Origin: Closterium sp. Naga37s-1
Taxonomy: Eukaryota > Streptophyta > Zygnematophyceae > Desmidiales > Closteriaceae
Reading direction: 5' to 3'
NCBI GenBank assembly: GCA_947471745.1
Contig: CANJKZ010000774.1
Span: 1,612,001 to 1,676,000 of the forward strand
DNA: 64,000 bases
The notes beneath the pieces are model-generated. The model saw only the letters and a program-made list of their open reading frames with translations, had not been told where the DNA came from and did no database searches. Position 1 is the stretch's first letter; each line of letters opens with the position of its first letter. Of the stretch, positions 12,401 through 20,448 are shown piece after piece. The position numbers were made by a program, and so were the translations under genes.

Positions 12401-14670
12401 CCCCAGTCCCCGCATCCGCAGGCTCAGCACCCCTAGCAGCACCTGAGTCGATAGCTACCTCGACCGGCTCGGCAGGGTCTACCTAAAACACACCTGAAGG
12501 GGCAGGACCCTGAGGGGGGAGGGGGTCTACCGGAGGAGTACCTGGTGCTAGGAAGAGTGGCGGGGGGGGGAGAGAGGCAGCGCGGTAGGGAAAGAGACGG
12601 TAGTAAGACACCGACTCGTCAAACGTGACGTCCTGAGAGAGGACAGAACACGACGCGAGGTGGGGTGGTAGAACTGCCACCCAAGTGCGTCAAGGGGGAA
12701 GCCAAGGAAGACGCAAGGAACGGCACGGGAGGACGGCTTGTCCGCTGAAGTATCGCGGACAAAAGCTCGAGATCCCCAGACACGGAACGCGGACGCATCG
12801 CCAACCTTCCCCGTCCACCTCAGAGTAGGTGTGGTCTCCGACAAGGAGACACGAGGCTGAAGGTTGATTTGATGCGCAGCGTACTGAACCGCGAACGGCC
12901 ACAGAAAATGGGGAGCAGTCGCATGGATCATGGACGTACGAGCGACGTCCATGACCATGCCAATGCGGCGCTCAGCAATCCCATTTTGCTGTGGGGAGGC
13001 CGGAAGCGTGAACGTCTGGCGGATGCCCTCCGTACGACAGAAGGTCCTCAGGAGGTCGGAGGAAAACTCACCACCCCTGTCTGAGTGCAGACGCAGAACA
13101 GGAAGGTCCGAGCCAAAACTCTCGCTGAACTGGCGACGAGCACCGCGGATCCAGTCGATCAACACCTCAGTGACGTCACCCTTGCTGCGCAAGGGGAAGA
13201 CTGTGGTGTAACGCGAGTAGTCGTCAACGACCAGCAGGATGTAACGCTCGTGACCCTGTCCACGGACGCGGGCTGGGCCCCACACGTCCATGTGAAGAGT
13301 CTGCAGGGGAGCCTCTGTCGGAGGGAACGAGGAGGAGTGAGGAGCGGCGCGCTGCCGGCCCTCGACACAAGGAACACAGGTGGGGGCAGGCCCCGGAGGA
13401 AGAGGAGGAAGGCACCGGGGGAGACCCGAGACAAGGGTACGGGAGGCCATACCTCGAAGACGAGGCAGGGAGGGGTGACCAAGGCGGTGGTGCCAAAGGA
13501 GAGTCTCGTGCGTTAGAGGGCGACAGCAAACACCTGACTAGACGCGGCTACCTGACCAGACGCAGAGACCGGAGGAGGCGCAGTAGTCAGTGTGTAGAGA
13601 CTCGACCCAGGCCGACGGGTGAACGTGGCCAGGTGGCGACCCGTCCGAGAGCAAGTGTAGTGGGTCACATGCTGACCTCCAGGGGCGAACTGGTCAACCC
13701 ACGCGTCCTGGAGGTCAGCTCCACTCACCAAGTTCGTAGAGAACGAGGGGAGGTGGAGTCCCGACAGCAAGCCCGACGGGGCCGCAGGACACGGTAGAAC
13801 CGTGGAAGAGTGCGCAAGGACTGGGCCCCCAGAGGGGTCAGCAAGGGAGACTGCGACAAGCCGACTAAGTGGCGTGAGTGTGGTGCTGTCTCTAAAGAAC
13901 GAGCGCGAAGCACCAGAGTCAAGTGCGAAAGTGTGCAAGGCCTCAGTAGGTGCAGTACCAGAGAGAGCAGACTCACCAGTACCTGGAGCAGCAGACTCAC
14001 CAGCACCTGGAGCAACAGACGCACTAGCACCTAGAGCAGCAGCCGCAATGCCCGGGTCGGGCGGGACACTCAGGTAACAGTCACCCTCAGCACTATCAGC
14101 CAAAGCATACATGGCAGCAAGGATAGCATCGAAATCAAGATCAAAGATACGCACATTCTGCAGAAGCAGATCATGCCAGCGAGGGAGCTCAACAGCGTCA
14201 AGAAAGTGGGCACGCCAGGCGTCAGTCAAGCGACCGAAGCAGCGCTGCGTAGTGTGTGGCAGCCCACACGCCTCCCCACGACGACTGCTGGTGCGAAGAA
14301 CGTAAGTGCAGGGACCAGCACCCCCAGACCTCCCACGCCCAGCGTACCACTCACGAAGCTGCTGGGCCGACGGGGTCTCACGGGAGCGCGGCTGCTGCTG
14401 GCGCTGGCTACCACCAAAGCCTCCACGCTGCGCAGCTGCACCTCGACCAGCACCACCGCCGCCGCCACCTCCACCACCGCTGCCGCTGCCTCCACCACCT
14501 CCACCGCCGCCACTGAAGCCCCCACTCCCGGTACCACCCCCACCTCCACCGCCACCCCCTCCGCCTCCTCCACCTCCTCCACCGCCTCCCCCGCCGCCCC
14601 CTCCACCACCCTTGCTCCCCTTGCCCTTGCTGTTGCGGCGTCTCCCACTAGGGGCAGACGCAGCTCCAAA
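9468..14670 (-). pseudogene. Element C Gag-Pol region (fossil)
   Basis: Reading leftwards it shows a Gly-rich Gag tail (about 14450-14650), a C-X13-C-X3-H-X4-C motif (near 14240-14310) and a protease with LDSGASRSFF (near 13915). Next come integrase (VVDDYSRYTTVFPL, HSDRGGEF, QQNGIAERRIG; about 13450-12700) and a long Ala/Gly- and Glu/Pro-rich linker made of short tandem repeats (about 12440-11760). RT with YVDD (near 10450) and RNase H down to about 9468 complete it. It is closest to G and is broken in several places. Confidence 0.85.
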
Positions 14671-14678
14671 ATTTTCGT

Positions 14679-14726
14679 GGTGGGCCCTTAAAAAACGTTC
14701 CCACTAGGGAACCTGCTCTGATACCA
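14679..14726 (-). promoter_or_regulatory. Element C PBS and leader hairpin
   Basis: On the minus strand, PBS TGGTATCAGAGC (14726-14715) directly follows the 5' LTR. Next comes a perfect 6-bp stem with a 4-nt loop (14697-14712, GTTCCC/GGGAAC) and then GGGCCCACC (14687-14679). The same order recurs in G and E-prime and, with a palindrome as the stem, in H. Confidence 0.75.
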
Positions 14727-14856
14727 TGTTTGAATGTGAGGGAATGAATGATTGAACTAGCAAGCAGGTGGGTACAAGTAGCAAACCTAAAAGTGTTGTA
14801 CCCTATAAGGACTACCCCACTACAGCTTAAACAGACTATTGCATATAAGTTTGACA
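14727..14856 (-). repeat. Element C 5' LTR (right)
   Basis: The repeat is 130 bp, TGTTTGAATG to AAGTTTGACA on the plus strand, and the partner of 9109-9238. On the minus strand it begins TGTCAAACTTATATGC. Confidence 0.92.
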
Positions 14857-14972
14857 CACACTATTGTAAGCATGAAATATATATTATCTCATGCCCTCAT
14901 ACCATTCCATGCACACACACATGCACGTACACGGACATCAAGCCGAATGCAAACCGTAGGGTTGCACCAACA
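14857..14972 (-). mobile_element. Solo LTR X copy 1, segment 3 of 3
   Basis: This is the right end of the solo LTR, closing with GGGTTGCACCAACA. It is the reverse complement of the left end of the intact X copy (62458 onwards). It is followed by ACGAG (14973-14977), the target duplication also found at 1674-1678. A TATA-like ATATATATTATCTC stretch (near 14877-14891) matches the TATA-like stretch of the other copy. Confidence 0.85.
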
Positions 14973-14977
14973 ACGAG

Positions 14978-15815
14978 TCGGTGAAGAGCTTGTTTCCAAA
15001 CAAGTACGTCACTAAATATGTACTTTCCTAGAACTATATATACCTTCATATTTGCTCTTATCATTTAATTCGTGTTCTCATTTTACTGGCTCATGATAAT
15101 AACAACTTTTGCTGTAGCTGCAATTCATCACCTAATTCAGTCTAATAGTACCAAACATATGCTTATGTAGTGCACTTGTACTTGGTATCAAACATAAGCT
15201 TAGGGTATACACTTATCTCATATCAAACATCATGTCATCCGCCCTTAGTCTCCAATTCGTCTCTTCCGAACTTTGAATTGCCTCACAAACGAGTCACTTC
15301 GTGTCTTCCGAACCTCCACTACCTATCTAGCCTGATGCTGACACGAAGTGACTCGTTTGTACCCTTATGTAACACACTTATAGATAGTACCAAGTACAAG
15401 CTTATGTGAATGCAATGTTCTATCTTATACAATAACGAATGAACTCAGCATTTTTGTACGTAACGGAGACAAAGCACTACCAAGGATGAAGACGAAGGGT
15501 CAAGATTATCTTAAGAGTCGAAAGCAGTTGAAACATCGAGACCGTCGCAGGCATATACATAAGAGAGAAGAACAGCATGAGCAGGTTCAAGATGGGTTCC
15601 CGCGCTGCACTATTAGGTTTTGATGTAATAAGAGAATGTACCCGATAGATTAAATGGCTAGCTTTGTCATTTCATATTCCCTTTTATCTTTGTTATAGTC
15701 ACTCCTGTGATTTTACATTCACGCTAATAGGTGTCATCAATTTCATTTCCACTGCAAACTACATGCAATCAACCCTGAGGCTTATCCTGGTTAAGTCCCC
15801 CATGGGACTGTAACA
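14978..15815 (+). mobile_element. Old LTR upstream of element D
   Basis: This is an AT-rich noncoding stretch that ends GGGACTGTAACA directly against a PBS-like site. It is therefore read as the end of a 5' LTR for element D. Its left side is continuous, across solo LTR X, with the LTR that follows element A. It contains a perfect 21-bp inverted repeat (15285-15360) and short imperfect repeats built on ATCAAACATAAGCTT. No coding potential is seen. Confidence 0.55.
15285..15360. repeat. Perfect 21-bp inverted repeat
   Basis: The arms at 15285-15305 and 15340-15360 (core AACGAGTCACTTCGTG) are exact reverse complements separated by 34 bp. They could form a stable hairpin in DNA or RNA. The structure lies within an old LTR, and its function is unknown. 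Confidence 0.85.
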
Positions 15816-15827
15816 TGGTATGAGAGC
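15816..15827 (+). promoter_or_regulatory. Element D PBS-like site
   Basis: TGGTATGAGAGC follows an LTR end (GTAACA) without a gap and differs from the tRNA-Met site TGGTATCAGAGC at one position. Confidence 0.65.
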
Positions 15828-16275
15828 GACTCAGGGATTCTTCGTACTCCCACTTTCGAAAGTTCTCACAAATCGAAAGCGGCGACCAGCACACGCTTGC
15901 ATGTGAAGATGGCCGGAGGATCAAGAGGTCAAACAAATCTAACGGTTGAAGCTCAGCCCAATCTTGGTATGAACTCGGAGGCAATGTCGGCGATCAGTAC
16001 CGTCGCCGTGGAGCGGCTACTATAACAACTATCGACCTTGGAGAACTCCAAACATTGCAGAATGGCGACGCAGGATCCTCCTCCCAGCCCACTCAACTGG
16101 TCACAACAGACCGCGAAACCACCCCGCAAAGCTTTTCCCTCGACACAAATATATCAACATCAAAAGTCCCCTGTCCAAGTCATGATGCTACCCTTCCGGC
16201 TCAATCGAAATTCCTGAACATATAAAAAATCCAGACAAGTTCCGTTTTTTACATTACTCTTTTCTATACCCTGAG

Positions 16276-16413
16276 TGTCAAAATCCCAACCACTAGACCA
16301 TTGGGATAAAAGGGCTTGTTAAGTAGCGGGTCAGTGCGCCCATAACCCCCCAGGCCAACATGCCTGTAACCCTTCCCTAGGATCAATCGGGGATCACCAG
16401 TGGACCTCTGACA
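16276..16413 (-). repeat. TRIM LTR 1
   Basis: This LTR is 138 bp and is the downstream end of the tandem in sense orientation. It contains AAGCCCTTTTATCCCAATGG and a TGGTCTAGTGG A-box-like motif (16290-16300, minus strand). Confidence 0.82.
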
Positions 16414-16483
16414 CCCCCCTCGCACTGGGATGCCCGAAGTGCACAGACTGGGATTCGAACCCGTGACCTTCGCTCTGATACCA
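16414..16483 (-). promoter_or_regulatory. TRIM internal region 1
   Basis: The region is 70 bp. The PBS TGGTATCAGAGC (16483-16472) is exact. A B-box-like GGGTTCGAATCCC occupies 16462-16450. The G-rich tract (16423-16414) takes the polypurine position next to LTR 1. The A-box-like TGGTCTAGTGG in LTR 2 (16508-16498) lies 35 nt upstream of the B box. Confidence 0.8.
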
Positions 16484-16597
16484 TGTCAGAATCCCAACCA
16501 CTAGACCATTGGGATAAAAGGGCTTGTTAAGTAGCGGGTCAATGCGCCCATAACCCTTCCATATGATCAATCGGGGATCACCAGTGGACCTCTGACA
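16484..16597 (-). repeat. TRIM LTR 2
   Basis: This is the middle LTR, 114 bp and shorter than its two partners. It serves both internals, as expected for a recombination-derived tandem. Confidence 0.82.
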
Positions 16598-16666
16598 CCC
16601 CCTCGCACTGGGATGCCCGAAGTGTACACACTGGGATTCGAACCCGAGACCTTCGCTCTGATAACA
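16598..16666 (-). promoter_or_regulatory. TRIM internal region 2
   Basis: The region is 69 bp and laid out like internal 1. A PBS-like site occupies 16666-16655, with one difference from the tRNA-Met site. The B-box-like motif is at 16645-16633, and the A-box-like motif in LTR 3 (16691-16681) is again 35 nt away. Confidence 0.78.
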
Positions 16667-16798
16667 TGTCAGAATCCCAACCACTAGACCATTGGGATAA
16701 AAGGGCTTGTTAAGTAGCGGGTCAGTGCGCCCATAACCCCCCAGGCCCCTGTAACCCTTCCCTAGGATCAATCGGGGATCGCAAGTGGACCTCTGACA
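16667..16798 (-). repeat. TRIM LTR 3
   Basis: This LTR is 132 bp and is the upstream LTR in sense orientation. It ends at CGGAG, the likely right-hand target duplication. Confidence 0.82.
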
Positions 16799-18355
16799 CG
16801 GAGCTTTGAGGTGGAGCTGCTACTGCAAAACGCGCAGATTTACCACTATTTCGACGGAAGCTACGCATGCCTGACGACAGACACCGACGATGCTAGAGCA
16901 CAGTACTACAACGACTCACTCATGGCATACAACGTTCTCCTACGCAACATGTTGCCGACATAGCAACTCGGCATTCACTTGTTAAAAAAGAACCCGGCTC
17001 CGGCACTAGAGGCCTGGCGGTACCTCACGATGCTGTACAAGCCGAAGGATCCAGTGTCGTCAAGTAGAGTCCTCCCGCAACTCATGGAGGTGAAAATGGG
17101 GCCCGGGGAAAAGGCGAATCACGAGTACCATCTCTGACGGCATATTTTTCACTATCGTGCTCGCAGGGCTCAGACCTGAGTGGAGACCCTGCAAGGTGCT
17201 ACTCTGGTAACAGGGAGCCATTTCAGAAGCTTCCCTCTGCGCCGCACTTCTCATTGAACAAAAAGACATGGATACACGCAAAGATCGCCCCGCGCCGCAA
17301 CGAGAAAGACTCGTCTTGTACGACGATAGTAAAGAAGTGCGACGACCAAGGTGCCACTATTGCAAAATATGAAAAAAAAAAAATCGTGCACTCAACGGAG
17401 CGATGCAGATTCCGCTCCAACACTCACCACCCAAACTCCTCTCAACCAAACAAGTGGGTCGGTTAACAAGAGGCACGACACGACACAATCTAAGCACAAG
17501 GCTTCTAGCTCGCACTGCGCTTTCCAAACACATCAGCCCCGCATCAGCAACAACAACAGCCGGCACAACTTGGAGGCGCCAGAAAGGCGATGCGACATTC
17601 AAGGAGTAGACAAAGCCATCGCGTACGAACCCCGTCGCTAAAACTTACGCCGGATCCGATATTTCCCTTTAAACGCAACAACTCCTTTAGCTCGGATCAC
17701 GACTACAGCAACGGCGATGAAGAGGACTGGAAACTGCCTTTTCTGCTGCTCAAAAGCCCTCTGCGTATGCACAACCCGAGGCCAGCATTTGCCAACTGGA
17801 TCGCGCGTGAACGATTCCTCACGTACGACAGCGCGCACATCATCACGCCACGACACGCGTTACGTATACGCAACAACGACAAGCATAACAACATTTGGCA
17901 CCTTGATAGCTGCTGCGGGCAGCATATGGTGGGATCGAGGTGCATTATCTCCAACGCCATACCCACCCCCACGGTCACCTACATCACCGTGGCGAAGAAC
18001 TAGAGGTTGCGCGCAAGCGATTAGAAAATCGCCGGGTTATAGGCACATGCCAGTAACACTCAAATCATGCGGAACAACGTGCTCATCATTCAGAACATGT
18101 GATTTAATATACTTTCGACGTCGCACCTTATGGGTTGTGGAGTGGAGCTTCGCATTGACCTTCAAACATGCGACATTATTCTTCACTTCTCACCCCCCGA
18201 CAAGCCTCGCAAGTACCTGTGATGAGCACACACAAACAACGGAGTCTACATGCTCGACTTCGATATCCCGGACTGCAGCGGCGGTACGGACAAGTTAACC
18301 GACCTCGTCCCTCTACGCATCGAATGCATCCAAAGATCCGAATGGAAGCACCTAG

Positions 18356-18488
18356 TGTCAAACATATGTGTTTATATATCTCTAGGCTGTAGTGGGTTTA
18401 GCCTTAGGGGGTACATAATTTCTCTCGACATTCTACTTGTACCCCCCCCCTTTCACCTAATCACCCATTCTCGTCACTTATTCTCACA
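18356..18488 (+). repeat. Element E 5' LTR
   Basis: The LTR is 133 bp, TGTCAAACATATG to TTATTCTCACA, and resembles the reverse complement of the H LTRs. It carries a TTTATATATC TATA-like motif near 18371. PBS-like TGGAATCAGAGT (18489-18500) follows at once, and GGGCCCACC is at 18512-18520. Confidence 0.8.
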
Positions 18489-18539
18489 TGGAATCAGAGT
18501 AGGTTACTATTGGGCCCACCACCTGCTACTTTGTTCCTA

Positions 18540-20440
18540 GCCCCGCGCCCGGCCCGTACCTCGCCCGCGATAGGCCCGTACCTAGCCCGCGCCCGGCCCA
18601 GTCTCCTGCCCGCGCCTGGCCCGTACCTAGCCCACGATAGGCCCGTACCTAGCCCGCGCTCGGCCCTTTCTCACGCCCGCGCCCGGCCTGTACCTAGCCC
18701 GCGATCGCCCCGTCGACACCCGCGCCCGGCCCCGTACCCAGCCCGCACCCCGTCGACGCCCGCGACCGGCCCGTACCTAGCCCGCGACTCGACCCCGTAC
18801 TTAGCCCGCGATCACCCCGTCGACACCCGCGCCCGGCCCTGTACCTAGCCCGCACCCCGTCGATGCCCGCGACCGGCCCGTACCTAGCCAGCGACCCAGC
18901 CCCGTACCTAGCCCGCGCCCTGTCGACACCCGTGCCCAGCCCCGTACCTAGCCCGCACCCCGCCGACACCCGCGCCTGGCCCCGTACCTAGCCCTCGCTC
19001 GGCCCCGTTCCTAGCCCAGCGCCCGGCCCCGTACCTAGCCCCGCGCCCGGCCCCTTCCCTAGCCCGCGCCCGTCGACGCCAGCGCCTGGCCCCATACCTA
19101 GCCCCGGCCCGTCGACACCCGCGCCCGGCCTTGTCCTTCGCCCAGCGCCCGGCCCCGTGTTTGGCCCCTCGGCCCCAGTTCAAGCCCAGCGCCCGGCCCC
19201 GTTCCTGCCCAGCGCCCGGCCCCGTACCTAGCCCGCACCGGGCCCCGCACCTAGCCCGCGCCTGGCCCCGTACCTAGTCTGCGCCCGGCCCCTTGTTTGG
19301 CCCCTCGGCCCCGCCCCTCGGTCCCTTGGCCCCTAGGCCTCTCGGCCCCCCCCCCTAGGCCCCTCGGCCCATCGGCCCCTCGGCCCCGTACCCAGCCCGC
19401 GCCCAGCCCAGTACCTGCCCAGCGCCCGGCCCCGTACCTTGTTTGGCCCCTCGGCCCCGTTCCTTGATTGGCCCCTCGGCCCTGCCCCTAGGCCCCTCGG
19501 CCCCTAGCCTCGGCCCCTAGCCTCGGCCTCCTCGGCCCCTAGGCTCGGTCTCCTCGGCCCCCTAGGCCCCTCGGCCCCGTACCTGCCCAGCGCCCAGCCC
19601 CTTGTTTGGCCCCTCGGCCCCGACTCTCGGCCCCTCGGCCCCTAGCCTCGGCCCCTAGGCTCGGCCTCCTCGGCCCTCGTGTTTGGCCCATCGGCCCCCT
19701 AGGCCTCTCGGACCCCCCTAGGCCCCTCGGCCCATCGGCCCCTCGGCCCCGTACCTGCCCAGCGCCCGGCCCCGTACCTTGTTTGGCCCCTCGGCCCCGT
19801 TCCCTGTTTGGCCCCTCGGCCCTGCCCCTAGGCCCCTCGGCCCCTAACCTCGGCCCCTAGGCTCGGCCTCCTTGGCCCCTAGGGTCGGCCTCCCCGGCCC
19901 CCCTAGGCCACTCGGCCCCGTACCTAGCCCGCGCCCGGCCCCTTGTTTGGCCCCTCGGCCCCGCCCCTCGGCCCCTAGGCCCCTAGTCTCGGCCCCTAGG
20001 CTTGGCCCCTCGGCCCTCGTTTTTGGCCCCCCGGCCCCCCCCTAGGCCTCTCGGCCACCTTGGCCCTCTTGTTTGGCCCCTCGGCCCCAGTTCAGAACCC
20101 AGCGCCCGGCCCCGTACCTAGCCCGCGCCCGGCCCCTTGTTTGGCCCCTTGGCCCCCTAGGCCCGGCCTCCTCGGCCCCCTAGGCCCCTCGACCCCGTAC
20201 CTGCCCAGCGCCCGGCCCCCTGTTTGGCCCCTTGGCCCCGCCTCTCGGCCCCTCGGCCCCTAGCCTCGGCCCCTAGGCTCGGCCTCCTCGGCCCTCGTGT
20301 TTGGCCCCTCGGCCCTCTATTTGGCCCCTTGGCCCCCTAGGCCTCTCGGCCCCCCCTAGGCCCCTCGGCCCATAGACCCCTCGGCCCTCTTGTTTGGCCC
20401 CTTGGCCCCTTAGCTACTGCTACTGCTGCTCCTGCTTCCT
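18540..20440 (+). repeat. Element E C-rich tandem-repeat leader
   Basis: About 1.9 kb between PBS and Gag consists of degenerate short tandem repeats. The first half is built from CCCGTACCTAGCCCGCGCCC-like units. The second half is built from GGCCCCTCGGCCCCTAGG-like units with TTGTTTGGCCCC interspersed. The sense strand is C-rich. Open frames here are compositional and should not be taken as genes. H has the same unit types, also C-rich in the sense strand. Confidence 0.85.
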
Positions 20441-20448
20441 GTGCCACT

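Larger units (their letters stand above)
9109..14856 (-). mobile_element. Copia element C (short-LTR clade)
   Basis: This is a minus-strand Ty1/copia element of 5.75 kb with 130-bp LTRs that differ at about three places. It has a tRNA-Met PBS and Pol in Copia order. It lies inside solo LTR X, which resumes on the right. The flanks (CATCA and CACAC) are not a clean target duplication. Gag-Pol parts run from about 14670 down to 9468. It is broken, with about four or more breaks, and is a fossil. Confidence 0.9.
16276..16798 (-). mobile_element. Tandem TRIM: three LTRs, two internals
   Basis: This is a miniature LTR retrotransposon in LTR-internal-LTR-internal-LTR form, with sense on the minus strand. 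LTRs are 114-138 bp and run TGTCAGAGGTCC to GGGATTCTGACA. Each internal is only 69-70 bp and holds a tRNA-Met-type PBS, a tRNA-like GGGTTCGAATCCC and a G-rich tract abutting the next LTR. It codes for no protein. The flanks CTGAG (16271-16275) and CGGAG (16799-16803) form an imperfect target duplication within element D. The solo LTR at 58460-58600 supports the LTR reading. A tandem tRNA-derived SINE is the alternative. Confidence 0.82.
15828..18355 (+). mobile_element. Copia element D, Gag-protease fossil
   Basis: Downstream of the PBS, Gag-like sequence begins near 15909. It continues beyond the TRIM insertion at 16276-16798, with FEVELLLQNAQIYHYF-like sequence near 16803. A protease motif (WHLDSCCGQHMVG) lies near 17895-17935. 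The fragment stops at 18355, where the LTR of element E begins. It belongs with A, I and J/K. It is heavily decayed, with more than five breaks, and it lacks the rest of Pol. Confidence 0.7.

Noticed and set aside
11810-12442. Leu/Val-rich frame resembling a membrane protein
   Set aside because: It is a second frame of the repetitive Pol linker of element C. The hydrophobic pattern comes from the CTCCAG repeat unit.
14173-14707. Plus-strand Pro/Thr-rich frames
   Set aside because: These are antisense shadows of the Gly-rich Gag tail of element C.
16440-16520. tRNA gene suggested by TGGTCTAGTGG and GGGTTCGAATCCC
   Set aside because: There is no acceptor stem or proper anticodon arm. A tRNA-Met PBS sits where the anticodon arm should be, and the same sequence recurs as part of an LTR element.
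18540-20440. Open frames of 60-110 codons rich in Pro, Ala, Arg and Gly
   Set aside because: They are by-products of stop-free C-rich tandem repeats, occur in several frames and on both strands, and have no domain or start context.
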